Source: Oehlia diaphana
Lineage: Eukaryota; Glomeromycota; Glomeromycetes; Glomerales; Glomeraceae
Length of the DNA: 64,000 nt
Assembly: GCA_003833135.1 (NCBI GenBank)
Contig: QZLH01000144.1
Coordinates: 1-64,000, forward strand
Direction of reading: 5' to 3'
Positions 11,775 through 23,685 of this stretch are shown piece by piece. A model generated the notes under the pieces. The model did not search any database. It had not been told where the DNA came from and saw only the letters and a program-made list of their open reading frames with translations. Within the stretch, counting starts at the first letter, position 1. The number at the start of each line of letters is the position of its first letter. Made by a program: the position numbers and the translations under genes.

Positions 11775-12050
11775 ATTACGTATTATTTTCAATTTGACCG
11801 GTTAAAGTTTTTTTAACGTCATAATAATTGGTCTTCTTTTCTTTTATAACTAAATTGTTACCAATTGCACCATGAACTTTCTAAATGTTTATTAATTTAA
11901 TTATCTATGGTGGATTAATACAATGATTGACAGCGCAAGCAATTATTTATATGGTAGTAATTGTGATAATAACTATGATGTCTATGATTGAATCTTTGAA
12001 ATGTTTTTAATATATTAATACTAATCAAATAACAAATAAAAAAGAGAAAT
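11775..12050. other. Convergent intergenic spacer
   Basis: This 276-bp spacer lies between the 3' ends of the epoxide hydrolase and the first P450. It is AT-rich with no gene. Confidence 0.6.
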
Positions 12051-13988
12051 CTAATTTCTTCGATGAACTTTAACTAATAAAGGATCTTTCATTGGTAAAG
12101 TTATAGAAACGCCAAAATCTGGCGGAGATTTTTGACCTGGTATTCTTTCAAATTTATATATTCTTAATAATGAAGTTGCCAATGTCATAGCTTCTATCGT
12201 AGCAAAATTCTGTCCGAGACTAATCGATTATTAAGAGAATATTAATAAAGTAATTAAATATATGAATTATATACGCAAAGAATGTATATGTAACTTACCA
12301 TAATCTTGGACCACAATTGAAACTAGTGAATTTATATTGACTTGGTTTCAAACCATCTTCAGAGTTTAAGAATCGTTCAGGACTAAATATTTTTGCATTT
12401 TCACCCCATATACTTTCATCTCTTCCAGTAGCCCAAGAAGACCAGTTCACTAATTCACCAGCATAAATTGGTGTACCATTTGGAAGCATATCATCTTTAA
12501 GGCATAACTATACAAACAGTTTTCAATGATTTAATTTTTATCATTTCGTATAAAAATATAAATTGGGATCTTTTCCCTACCTTTATACTAATTGGTACTG
12601 CCGGATGTAATCTGAGTGTTTCATAAAATGTGGCTTGTGTATATTCGAATTGTTTAATGTCGTCATATTTTGGAATTGGATTATTCTCAGAGAGTAAAGA
12701 ATTTACTTCTTCTACTAATTTTCCTTCCACATTTGGATTTACCATTACATTATACATCATCCACGCGAGTTCTTGCGCGGTAGTATCACGTCCTAAAATG
12801 TTATCATATAACAAATCATTATTTAAGCAAAGTCGACTAAAAAAAAAAAATCCACATTTACCAGCAATGATTAAATTTATTATAATGTCCTTTAATTCTT
12901 TATCGGTTAATTTTTCTCCATTTTCATATTCAGCATTCATGAAAAGATTAAGAATATCTTTGGGATTTTTCAAATATTCCGGGTTACTTCGACGTTTCCT
13001 AATTATATCATAGGCAAAATCCGATAAATATTTACAAGCTTCACGAATCTTATGACCTTCATCTGTAAACATTTCATTACACCTCCACAAGTAAGGATTT
13101 GTAACTCTTTTATTAGTAATTGTTTGTGCTAAATCAAATGCAACCGCAAATTTTACAGGATTTTTAATATTTGTTAAACAATCAAAGTCCAATCCAAATG
13201 TAATCTTCCCAAAAGAATTCAAGGTAAACCTATAAAATAATTCTTGTAAATCAAAAATTTCCCCACTATTCACTTTTTTTTCCATGATTTTTAAAAATTT
13301 TTTGGTTTCTTCTTCAAATACAACACAGATAATTTCACGAAAATTTTTTCCGTAAAATAAATGACTAGCCAACTTTCGTTGAAATTTCCACATTTGTCTA
13401 AAAATAAAATAATCATGTTAATATATTAATAGCATATGTAATATATAATAAAGTATTGTTCTAAAAGCGTACCCATTAACGTTAAATATACCATCACCTA
13501 ACAAGTCAAGTAATCTTATTCTACTACCAGGAGTTTTTATGTAATTATCAAAATTTGCTGGAAAAAAAAGATATTAATTAGGATCTACATAATTATTAAG
13601 AGAAATTTTATAAATTCCTTGAAGCTCACTTTTCATAACATATTCTATACTTTCAGGATCATTAATTGTAATAAATCTACCCAATCCTGGAAAAGTAAAA
13701 GTACTGTCCAAACATTATTAATAAATTTTCAATTCAATTTCATTTTATACTGGCAGAATAACATTAAATTACTCACGCAATTGGACCATAAATCATTAAA
13801 ACATCATACATAAATTTTGTTAACCCTTTCTCTCTTATTTTGAAAAGATTTCCAATTAACGGTAAACCTTTTGGTCCTTTAAGATCTGGTCTTGCATTTG
13901 TACCTATACTTCTATCCGGATATTTTATTATTAGATAAAGAAGAATACCTAGGAGGATAATGAATATTGATGTTAGAATGGATATCAT
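12051..13988 (-). CDS. Cytochrome P450 monooxygenase, copy 1, seven exons
   Basis: The exons on the minus strand are 13988-13777, 13703-13630, 13557-13471, 13397-12862, 12792-12581, 12507-12299 and 12219-12051. The ATG at 13988 opens an N-terminal membrane anchor (ILTSIFIILLGILLYLIIKY), then PDRSIG and the Pro-rich GPKGLPLIGN hinge. The I-helix has AGRDTTA, the K-helix has ETLRLHP, then PERF. The haem loop reads FNCGPRLCLG after splicing, because the Cys codon is split TG|T by the last intron. All P450 landmarks are present, so the enzyme should bind haem-thiolate and use O2 with a reductase at the ER. The AGRDTTAQ and MMYN context is reminiscent of CYP52/CYP86-like fatty-acid hydroxylases, but the substrate is not established. 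Confidence 0.93.
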
Positions 13989-14509
13989 TTTCAAAAGTAA
14001 AGTATAAGAAATATATTTTTTTAAAAAAAAAGAAAAAAAGAGTAAAAAAAAAAATTATAAAAAATAGGAAGGCAAAAAAGAAAATAAAAATATAGAATTA
14101 AACAAAGAATTCGAACAAAGAATCTGAACAAAAAAAGAAATAAATGAATGATAAAGACTTCATTTCGTATTGATTTGAAAGAGAAATTGTAGATCCATCT
14201 GATTGATGACAATTAGCAATTGTATCATTGGTTAATATCGCAAGTAAATCATTAATGTTTTTATGAATCACCTAAATGAAAGTAATTATATTGCTCCGAT
14301 ATTTTAAAAATTTAATTAACCTAAATTGTTATCTGTATTACTACATGGACTTGTTGATGTGCAATGTAACATCGTAATACTTGAAATAAACTAAATTCTA
14401 GTATCAAATGACTTATTATACTTAAATATACTTAATTATACTTGAAAATCAATTTCGAGACGGCGCAATTAAGTAATACATTTATATTGATACCTGAAAA
14501 GTGAAAACT
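13989..14509. other. Intergenic, A/T-rich
   Basis: Upstream region of P450 copy 1, with purine-rich A/G tracts at 14018-14160. No gene seen. Confidence 0.5.
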
Positions 14510-15192
14510 CACTTTTTATAACGTATTCTACCTAGGGATGGCAAAAAACATGTTTTAAAACAATTTTGGCGTTTTAAAACATGTTTTAAACATGTTTTAA
14601 ATCATTAAGCATTTTACCAGCCTTTACTACGTTATACATATTTGCAATAAAAATTTAAGCACTTTATCATATAATATATATTTAGAGTTAGAGTATAGCC
14701 AGACCGACTTTGTATTTTGTAATAGCTTAGTGATACTAGTGATCCTCTACTATTCGTTAAATAAAATGTGCGCTAACTCTTAAAAAAAAAATTATATAAT
14801 ATAACTACACTTTTGACGAGGTAACTTTTTTCAAGTGCTTACGGAACACGAGAATTACGCAATAATCATGCCGATCAATGTTTTAAAAACAAATAAAAAA
14901 CGTTTTAAAACAATAAAAAACTGATTTAAATTGTTTTAACACATCTTGTTTTAAATCACGTGCATTCCCTAATTCTACCAGGATCATGAATCCATCCAAT
15001 TTTGGAAAAGTAAAATCATTTTCAATTCAATTATTTCACTTTACAGGTAAGGTAGAATAACTTATTGAAAAGATTAATTATAGTAAACCTTTTGCTTCTA
15101 TAAGATCTGGTTTTGTATCTATACTTCTATCTGGTTATTTTATTGTTACCTAAAATAATCAGTGTTATAGTGGATATTATTTTTAAAGGCAT
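14510..15192 (-). pseudogene. Relic of a third P450 (exons 1-2 region), interrupted by a hAT-type MITE
   Basis: The minus strand of 14972-15192 matches the first exons and first intron of P450 copy 1 at base level: the GTAAACCTTTTG block, then AAGATCTGGT, then TATACTTCTATC, corresponding to the GPKGLP and PDRSIG coding region. 14510-14532 matches the end of exon 2 of that gene (13620-13645). The two parts are separated by the element at 14533-14971. Small indels and missing codons make it non-functional. It is in the same orientation as copy 1, which suggests a tandem duplicate that decayed. Confidence 0.8.
14533..14971. mobile_element. hAT-type non-autonomous element (MITE), 439 bp, in the P450 relic
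   Basis: The ends are TAGGGATGG on the left and CATTCCCTA on the right. They are flanked by a perfect 8-bp target duplication, ATTCTACC (14525-14532 and 14972-14979). The interior is palindromic, with repeated GTTTTAAAACATGTTTTAAA blocks and no coding frame. The right end carries ATCACGTGCATTCCCTA. Its ends are like those of the element at 4376-4801, so both probably used the same hAT transposase. Confidence 0.9.
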
Positions 15193-15682
15193 AGGCGTGA
15201 AAAAAACATTATATTTAAAAAAAAATTCAAAAGAAACAAAAAGAGGTAAAAATATAAATTAAACAAAGAATAAAACAAAGAATTCAACCAAAAATTGTAT
15301 TCCCAAGTATAAATGGGCTATATTAATTTGATTTTGAGAGATTATAATTGGGTTAAATTAACGGTATATGCTATTCTGGATCACAAAAGTCGCTTGAATA
15401 TTTTTCCGGTCTTTTTTTCGTTTATGTGGAAGGCCTATCCTTGTTTGTTTGATGTGCAATGGGAAAAAATAATACGATGGCGTACCGAACACAATTAAAG
15501 AAAGGTTAAATCTATATTTGGGAATTATGATGTTGTAAATGTTTCAAAGAATAAACTAATTAACCTTCTTCGTCTCATTGAAAACGTTTTAAAAAAGCGA
15601 ACTGAAACTATTTTTATTTCATACTTTAATTAAATCCCGGAAAACGAAATATATATATTTATCGTAAGCTAAAAAAATAAGG
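15193..15682. other. Upstream region of P450 copy 2
   Basis: AT-rich sequence with no supported gene. A 61-codon frame at 15313-15498 has no recognisable features and is treated as chance. Confidence 0.5.
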
Positions 15683-17790
15683 ATGACAATTATTATAACT
15701 ATCCTCGTAGGATTCGTAGGAATTTTGATTTATCTTTTGATAAAATATCCGGATAGAAGTATTGGTTCAAATCCAAGAAAAGATCTTAATGGTCCAAAAG
15801 GTTTACCGCTCTTTGGAAATCTTTTTGATATTCTTAAACATGATAATAATGGATTTGTAATCTTCTTATATGAAACTTTAATGAAATACGGTCCAAATGC
15901 GTATGTTATGAAAATTTTATTTTTTTTTTTAAAAAAAAAAACAGTTTATAATAACAACAATATTTAACGATTCATTTACTTAAATTTAGAACATATACTT
16001 TACCAGGATTTGGTAGATTTATAACTGTCAATGATCCCGAATGTTTAGAGCATGTTATGAAAGGTATTAAAAATTATATCAGTAAATTGTTATTGAAGAA
16101 AATAATAATTCCTAATAATATGAACCAATTTTTACAGCGAATTTCGAAGGTTATGTTAAGGGAGATAAGTTACATAAAATCCTTTACGATCTTCTAGGAG
16201 ATGGAATTTTCAATACTTCCGGGTAAAATGATGATTTTACTGCGCAACAACATAAACCTTTTCGTATTATCATTAACATAAATTTTTGATATATTAATAG
16301 GGATAACTGGAAAATGCAAAGAAAATTATTTAGTCAATTATTTAATGTTAGAAATTTTCGTGAAATTATATGTGTCGTGTTTGAAGAACAAACAAAAATA
16401 TTTTTAAAAGTCATGGAAAAAAAAGTGAATAGTGGAGAAATTTTTGATTTACAAGAATTATTTTATAGGTTTACGTTGGATTCATTTGGAAAGTAAGTTT
16501 TAAATTATCTTTTTTTGAAAAAAAAAAAAAAATCTTTTATCTCATTTATCATTAAATTTAAGGATTATATTTGGATTGGACTTTAAATGCTTAACGAATA
16601 CAGATAGTCCAGTAAAATTTGCTCAATCATTTGATTTCGTTCAAGGAGCATTAGGCAAACGATTACAAAATAGTTTCTGGACTATTACAGAATTATTTAC
16701 CGAAGAAGGTCGTAAATTGCGTGAAGATTGTAAATACTTAACAGAATTTGCATATCAAATAATTGAAAATCGTAGAAAGAATCCAGAAACTCTAAGAGAA
16801 GCTACAGATGTTCTAAATCTTTTTATGGAAGCTAAATATGATAATGGAGAAAATATGACTGATAAACAGTTAATAGATGTTGTTTTAAATTTCATAATTG
16901 CTGGTACGTTTTTTTTTTTAAAAAAAAAAAACTTTATTTTGGTATTTTACACTCTCCTCATAAATCAATCTGTATAATTTAGGACGTGACTCGACCGCGC
17001 AGGTAATAACATAAATACATAAATACCGTATGTATAAATATAAATATGTATATTTGATATTTTCCATTCTTTAGGCCCTTTCTTGGATGATGTATAATGT
17101 TATGGTTAATCCTTCTATTGAAGAAAAATTAGTAAAAGAGGCGAATTCTTTACTTTCAGAAGAAGAACCAATTTCAAGTTATGAAAATATAAAACAGTTT
17201 CAATATACTCACGCAATATTTTACGAAACTCTTCGATTACATCCAACAGTACCAAACAATTTTAGGGTAATAATCAAAATCTAATCAAAAATTATTTTTA
17301 TAATAAGTTTATTCACAGGAAAAATACTTAATAAATCATTATAGGTATGTCTTAAAGATGACGTACTTCCAAATGGTATACCAATTTACGCTGGTGAGAT
17401 GGTAAATTGGTCCTCTTGGGCTGCTGGAAGAGACGAAAGAACGTGGGGCAAAGATGCAAAAATATTTAATCCTGAACGATTCTTAAACTCCGAAGATGGA
17501 TTAAAACCAAGTCCATACAAATTCACCAGTTTTAATTGTGGACCAAGAATATGGTATGTAAATATGCATAATTGGTATAGTGGGATAAAATATCGTGTCA
17601 CTCACTATGTAATTCTATTATTAGTATTGGACAAAATTTCGCTACAACTGAAGCCATAATGTTGGCAACTGCTGTATTAAGACAGTATAAATTTGAAATG
17701 GTACCAGGACAAAAATTACCACCTGATTTTGGCGTTTCTTTAACTTTACCTATGAAAAATCCTTTATTAGTCAAAGTTTATCATCGATGA
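15683..17790 (+). CDS. Cytochrome P450 monooxygenase, copy 2, nine exons
   Basis: The exons are 15683-15900, 15990-16063, 16138-16222, 16301-16492, 16563-16903, 16983-17002, 17075-17266, 17345-17553 and 17625-17790. The N-terminal anchor (TIIITILVGFVGILIYLLIK) is followed by PDRSIG and GPKGLPLFGN. The I-helix reads AGRDSTAQ, with Ser in place of one Thr of copy 1, and is encoded by a 20-nt microexon. ETLRLHP, PERF and a spliced haem loop FNCGPRICIG follow, with the Cys codon again split TG|T. It is a close paralogue of copy 1, transcribed divergently from it. It has two extra introns (16493-16562 and 17003-17074) that copy 1 lacks. Predicted ER haem-thiolate monooxygenase. Substrate unknown, and a fatty acid or lipid is likely by resemblance. 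Confidence 0.93.
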
Positions 17791-17965
17791 TTTAAATGCG
17801 AGTTGTATAGTACAAGTACGAAACTGCGTATGAACTTTATAGGAACTTTTAAAGAGGAAAAAAAAAAAAAAAAATACAATACATTTTACATATAATAAAA
17901 TATAACAATTTAACTGACTACAGTATACACTACATATTTATTTAACTATTTATATTTTAAAATGT

Positions 17966-18514
17966 TTAAAATAAACTATCTGATAAACTATCTGATTCGG
18001 GGGCTAATTTTATTAAATTCATAGTTTGTTGATTATAAATTTTATTTATTTGATCCGAAATTTTTTTATAATAGGCCTTAACGGTTATAGGTTCTCTTTT
18101 CCAATAATCACTTGATAACCTTGTGATCAATAATTGATGTAATTTAATTTCTAAACTTTCCAAATATTCAGAAAAATATTTTCTGTATATAATAAAAGAA
18201 TTTCCCGTACGGTAAGTGATATTCTTTCTTTTCTCAAATTTTGGTACATAATCTTCAACATTTATATTTGGTGGGAAATTTGGTTTTAAGCATTCTTGAT
18301 CTGTAATTAAACTTATTAAATAAGTAGTATAATTATGATATTCATGAGCTAAGTAATTAGGATTCGTACGAAGTTGTTCTGTGTCGTACGTTGTATTAAT
18401 ATAAACTAAATAATAATCTCGAAAAAATGGATTTTCTAAAGGGGGTAAAGGTTTGTCCAAATTTTCGTAATTTTTGAATAATATATTATATTTCTCATTT
18501 TCGTTTGTATCCAT
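17966..18514 (-). CDS. HMG-box protein (MATA-HMG-like), 182 aa, single exon
   Basis: This is an uninterrupted frame of 182 codons. Residues about 100-165 form an HMG box: RTGNSFIIYRKYFSEYL, then LLITRLSSDYWKREP and VKAYYKKISDQI. This matches the pattern of fungal mating-type-like HMG boxes (S-F-x-x-Y-R, W-x-x-E-P, Y-x-x-x-S/A). HMG boxes bend DNA and act as transcription factors in the nucleus. Rhizophagus has a large family of such genes. Assignment to a mating locus is not supported here. The flanking sequence outside the box is acidic or polar and unrecognised. Confidence 0.8.
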   Translation of the reverse strand: MDTNENEKYNILFKNYENLDKPLPPLENPFFRDYYLVYINTTYDTEQLRTNPNYLAHEYHNYTTYLISLITDQECLKPNFPPNINVEDYVPKFEKRKNITYRTGNSFIIYRKYFSEYLESLEIKLHQLLITRLSSDYWKREPITVKAYYKKISDQINKIYNQQTMNLIKLAPESDSLSDSLF

Positions 18515-19770
18515 TTTTGTTTAGAGAGAAATTCGTAATTTTTTTTTTTTTCTTTTTTTTTTTTATAAAACCTTTGCTTTTATATATAATTCTACCGCAG
18601 TTTTGTACTAATTTTGACTAAATCAAACAAAACTTTTTTTTTAGTCATCCGTTTACATAAATAGTAATAAATATATGAAACTAATAGGAAAATGGTTCCG
18701 ATGAAACAGGTAGCTGCGTATTTGCGAGTAAAGGAAGGAATACTGCGGCATTCATCAGCACTGTTTAAAATAAATAAAGTACGAATTATATATTTATAAT
18801 TTTCTTTCTACACATTTAAACCTTTTTAAAAAAAAATTATTATTGAAAATTTTAGAAAATAAAGCATTCATTTTTAATGTCTTCTCGCAAATCACGGAAT
18901 TACCTTTGACAAAACTTAATATATAAAGAAAATTCGTTAAATATAGCAAAATCGTAGTACATATATATATATATTTATATATATTCTGGTTGTGGAACAA
19001 TATTTACGATCAACTTTGAAACTTTTTCCTGTAAAAAATGATGATTGATACCAAATTTGTTTAAGATATTAACATCCAAGCTTATTATATTGCTAAAATG
19101 ATTTATTACAATAGTAAATTTGATCAAAGAAACAATTCAAAGATTTATGAAAGAATATCTCAAGACCCAAATATAAATTTTTAATAGATCACAACAATTT
19201 ATAAGTATTATTAGGTCTTTCAATTCTTTTCATTATTGAAAGGGTTTTCTAAGTTAATAATAAGATTAACTAGAAATAAAATAATGAACCATCATATTTT
19301 TTTAAAAAAGGATTGTTTATATAAAAGGAAATTATATTTCTTTGATTCCTCTTCAGGTGAGGAAACAATAGATTTGTTTCATTGCGGAGATTGTTGGAAT
19401 GATGTGCAATGATAGAACCAATCGGCGGTAACATTGAGTGAAGCGGATAATGAACTTTTTGTGTCACTTTGCGTAGTATTTCGTCATATGTTACGCTCAA
19501 GACTAATAAAAGAACCTTCTGGTACGCAAAAATCACATAATTGTCATAATTATTAAAAATTTTCTTTATTCAAAAAAAAAAAGTCTTATCTTAAATTTTA
19601 ATTTAAACTTATAATTAAACTTATTCTAATTACTTATTCTAATTACTTATTCTGATAACTTATTCTGATTACTTATTCTAATTAAATAATTAAACTTATG
19701 ATTGAAATTAAACTTATTAAACTTATATTAATTAAAACTTATGATAAAATTAAACTTATGCTATGCCTAA
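18515..19770. other. Intergenic with poly-T tracts and a 13-bp tandem repeat
   Basis: 18536-18560 is a T tract. 18561-18664 is identical to 23070-23173, next to gap 1. From about 19620 to 19684 the unit TTATTCTAATTAC is repeated imperfectly about five times. Short frames at 18794-19000 and 19270-19536 show no domain and are treated as chance. Confidence 0.5.
19618..19690. repeat. Tandem repeat, 13-bp unit
   Basis: Imperfect head-to-tail copies of TTATTCTAATTAC or TTATTCTGATAAC lie just downstream of the BTB-TLDc gene. Confidence 0.7.
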
Positions 19771-21285
19771 TCAAATCTCAACAACTTGAAAAACTTCATA
19801 ATCGTCTAAATTTAAATGAGAATCTTTTTTAATAAATTTATTGATTCCATTATATGAAAGAGAACCATAAGAAACCATTTTGTTATTAATAATACCTAAA
19901 TCATAACCACCACCAAAACAAGGACCACAAGTAGGATCATAATAAATAGCTTTTTTAGGATTTGTAACCTTAATTAATTTAGATATTCTTGATTTAATTA
20001 TAGATTTCTTATCAATATCTTTATCAGAATTTACTTTCTTTTCACCTTTACCAAAACAAAATAAAAAACTATTTTCTGTTTGATAAATATTTTTACAATC
20101 AATACTATCAGAATTTTGTTTCCAATCAAAAGGATTATAACCACCAATCAATAAATTCTTTTTGGATATTTTTGCAATTGTGATAGTTGGACCTTTATTA
20201 TCACATAAAGTATGAAATTTTTTAGCATCAAAACCATCACGACTTGCCCTATAAAGTAATTTAAATGAATAAGGTAAATTGTTTGAAGAATAATAACTTT
20301 TCTTATCTCGTTGATCAATCCAACTTGATATATAAGTTAATTTTTTTGATGTTAATAAAAGAGAATTTAAAGGGGAACGGGAAGAAATTAATAAAGAATT
20401 TTTAATAATTGAATCAGAAGAAGAAGAAGAAGAAGAAGTAATATTATGATGAAGGTTAAAAATTTCCAAACAAAAATCTTTTGGTAAAATATTAGAATAA
20501 GGGGCTACCTTATTTGTAATATCATTAAATGGAATATCTTTCCATCTAATTAATGGAATAAAATCATATAAAATATCTTTTAAAGTATTTGTTTCTTCTT
20601 TTGACCAATTATTAATAGTTTTAAATATAAGTTGAGATGAAGGCATTTGAGCTATACCCCATTTTAAAATATAATTCCAAATTTGAATTTCTTCTTTAAC
20701 ATTAAGAAAATTTTGATTTAAAATCAATAATAAAATAGATCTATCCAGTAATAAAAATTCCGTGGAATTGAATAAAAATTTCATGGGATTTTCACAAATA
20801 ATATTAATACAATGTTTTTTTAAGGAAGAAAATATTTCATTATAATTATATAATAAAATATGAAGGAATTTTAAAGGGTTACGATATAAATGTTCTGATT
20901 GATTTTCTATCAAATATTGTAAAATGAAATCAATTAAACATGTTAATTCTAATTCATTTGAAGTGATCAACACTTGTAAAATGTCAAATGTATCTAAATT
21001 TTTTAAATCAATTTTTCCTGTATATAAATATTTTAAAATAATTTTAAATATTTTTGGTGAATAATTTCGTTTATCAAAAACAATTATTCCATTTTCTTTA
21101 TAAAGTTTTTCAATATTTGTTAATTCATTCTGAAAATATCCACTTCTCACTCTTAAAATAAGTGAATGTGCTTTAAAATCTTTTTGTGATGTTCCTTCTC
21201 CTACTCTAATAATAATGTCATGTGTATTACGACTATTTTCAAGTAATTTACCAATATCTCGAGAAAAATCTTTTAATAGAAACAT
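19771..21285 (-). CDS. BTB-BACK-TLDc protein, 504 aa, single exon
   Basis: One long frame starts at the ATG at 21285. Residues about 20-125 are a BTB/POZ domain (HDIIIRVGEG, FKAHSLILRVRSGYF, KIILKYLYTG). Residues about 130-230 fit a BACK region (NPLKFLHILLYNYNE, WNYILKWGIAQMP). A Ser-rich linker at about 280-295 leads to a TLDc domain at about 315-504 (LLYRASRDGFDAKKFHTLC, LIGGYNPFDW, GPCFGGGYDLGI, ending YEVFQVVEI). BTB proteins often bring substrates to Cullin-3 ligases, and TLDc domains bind V-ATPase or act in oxidative stress. This domain trio is strongly amplified in Rhizophagus. The exact role of this copy is unknown. The domain assignment is firm. Confidence 0.92.
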   Translation of the reverse strand: MFLLKDFSRDIGKLLENSRNTHDIIIRVGEGTSQKDFKAHSLILRVRSGYFQNELTNIEKLYKENGIIVFDKRNYSPKIFKIILKYLYTGKIDLKNLDTFDILQVLITSNELELTCLIDFILQYLIENQSEHLYRNPLKFLHILLYNYNEIFSSLKKHCINIICENPMKFLFNSTEFLLLDRSILLLILNQNFLNVKEEIQIWNYILKWGIAQMPSSQLIFKTINNWSKEETNTLKDILYDFIPLIRWKDIPFNDITNKVAPYSNILPKDFCLEIFNLHHNITSSSSSSSDSIIKNSLLISSRSPLNSLLLTSKKLTYISSWIDQRDKKSYYSSNNLPYSFKLLYRASRDGFDAKKFHTLCDNKGPTITIAKISKKNLLIGGYNPFDWKQNSDSIDCKNIYQTENSFLFCFGKGEKKVNSDKDIDKKSIIKSRISKLIKVTNPKKAIYYDPTCGPCFGGGYDLGIINNKMVSYGSLSYNGINKFIKKDSHLNLDDYEVFQVVEI

Positions 21286-22979
21286 TTTCTTGTGTAATAA
21301 TTGTGTTTAATTTGTGTGATAAAAAAATTCAAAATCTGTGTTTATATAAGAAGAGAAAATGAAAAAAAAGAAGAGTTTTTTTCGACAATTTTATAATAAA
21401 AATTTCTTACCCTTTATTTAAATCTTAAAAGTCGAATAATATAGGTTACACCACATATTCTCTCCAATTTATCTTTCACTTCCTAAAATGCATGAACACA
21501 CATTGTCGACGAAACGCCTAATGATGTAATAATGTCTACATGATACAACAGTCAGTGAAATATATATATTATTTAAAACAATGGTGTTATGCGTTAAAAG
21601 TGGCGCGGCCGAGGTTTATGTCCGACCTTATGATAATGTTTGATGCATGATGACCAATCATAATAACTGATATTATAAGACATGCATACTGTATGGCTTG
21701 AAAATGTGGCTTGAAACCAAATTAATTAACTAGTTTCGTCTCAATTGCATTTTACTGAGGTAATTTTCAACTTTCAAATTATACATCAATATATAAAAAA
21801 TATATATATATATTATATATATTATACAAAGACAATTCCAAATATATGAAAAATTATGAAATTTCATATGTTTCGCAGCTATTCTACGTTTCAGGAAAAA
21901 AAAGACCAAGACCGAAACGATTTTGAATCATAGCGAGTTGTATACATTTTATTAACTTCGTTAAAATCTACAAATAGAGTATTTATTGGACGGAAGAGTA
22001 TAATATTAATTTACTAATTTAAAATTAATATTATACCTATCGAAGTTAGTATATGCTAAAGGTTATTTCTAGGTGTATGTGACATATCGTTATATCTTTG
22101 TTGTATTTTTACATGAAAGAGCATAAATTTACATTGTCATTATTATTATATTAATTTATTTCATGCTTTGTTTGTTTTCTAAATATAGTTAGAAAAAGTA
22201 ATTTGTCTGAAACAAGAAATACATGTATAATTATTTCTCCGACATTTTTTTTTGCGTGTACTATTTGAAAACATTTTATATATAATTGGATTTACTACGC
22301 CACGCATCCATTTAATTTTAAAATCTGCTTGGAATTTCTAGCTTGTAAAATACTGTATGTACAATATATTGTACGACGATAAGACGAAATTTACCTTAAA
22401 AAGAAACTTTGAATATTTGAGAAGGTTCACATTGTTATTGGTTAGTCGATAAACCTTTTTTTATTTGTCAAAACTTTTAAGAATACGGCATTTAAACCAT
22501 ATTGTTTTGTTTACTTATAATAATTTGTGAATACATCAATTGAGTAACAACTTTAAAACAATACCATAAATGTTATTTTTTTTACAACAAATTCTAGAAT
22601 TTGCGGCCATTATTATTCAATTTCCTAATTCCATGGTTTCGTGTTACTGAAATTATCGCGTGTATTATTTTGTATTCGTATTCCATCCATTCACAAATAA
22701 ATTTTTAATGTTTTTTTTAAAAAAAAAATGTCAAGTTTTTTAAATTTTTTTTTCTTTCGTGATATTTTTTTTTTTTAATTATGTTATTCATTATTTAGGG
22801 TAAGTTTAACTTCATTTTTTTTTTTAAAAAAAAAAAAATGATTTTCTTTAAAAAAAAATCATAATAATTTTTCCCGCATGATATTTATACTTTAAAAGTT
22901 AAACAGATAGATCGCCAACAATTTCTTTTTTTTTCTTTTAAAGTAAATTTTGAAGAAAATCTTTTTTACGTATCTTTTT
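21286..22979. other. Intergenic, AT-rich with T/A tracts
   Basis: No gene was found. A palindrome, AATATTAATTTACTAATTT with its inverted partner, lies near 22000-22036. From 22700 the sequence is dominated by T and A runs. Confidence 0.5.
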
Positions 22980-22997
22980 AATTTTTTTAAAAGATCA

Positions 22998-23000
22998 AAT

Positions 23001-23077
<77 letters not shown>

Positions 23078-23173
23078 AACCTTTGCTTTTATATATAATT
23101 CTACCGCAGTTTTGTACTAATTTTGACTAAATCAAACAAAACTTTTTTTTTAGTCATCCGTTTACATAAATAG
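22998..23173. repeat. Long poly-T followed by a copy of 18561-18664 at a contig end
   Basis: About 70 consecutive T run into 104 bp (23070-23173) that are identical to 18561-18664, where the same sequence also follows a T tract. The N gap starts immediately after. This looks like a contig end joined through a homopolymer rather than a real duplication. Confidence 0.8.
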
Positions 23174-23579
23174 NNNNNNNNNNNNNNNNNNNNNNNNNNN
23201 NNNNNNNNNNNNNNNNNNNNNNNNNNNNNNNNNNNNNNNNNNNNNNNNNNNNNNNNNNNNNNNNNNNNNNNNNNNNNNNNNNNNNNNNNNNNNNNNNNNN
23301 NNNNNNNNNNNNNNNNNNNNNNNNNNNNNNNNNNNNNNNNNNNNNNNNNNNNNNNNNNNNNNNNNNNNNNNNNNNNNNNNNNNNNNNNNNNNNNNNNNNN
23401 NNNNNNNNNNNNNNNNNNNNNNNNNNNNNNNNNNNNNNNNNNNNNNNNNNNNNNNNNNNNNNNNNNNNNNNNNNNNNNNNNNNNNNNNNNNNNNNNNNNN
23501 NNNNNNNNNNNNNNNNNNNNNNNNNNNNNNNNNNNNNNNNNNNNNNNNNNNNNNNNNNNNNNNNNNNNNNNNNNNNNNN
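23174..23579. other. Assembly gap 1 (N run)
   Basis: Run of N bounded by poly-T on the right (23580-23681) and by the duplicated 104-bp segment on the left. Confidence 0.99.

Positions 23580-23685
<106 letters not shown>

Noticed and set aside
15313..15498. A 61-codon plus-strand frame upstream of P450 copy 2
   Set aside because: No domain, no splice partners, and probably chance in the promoter region.
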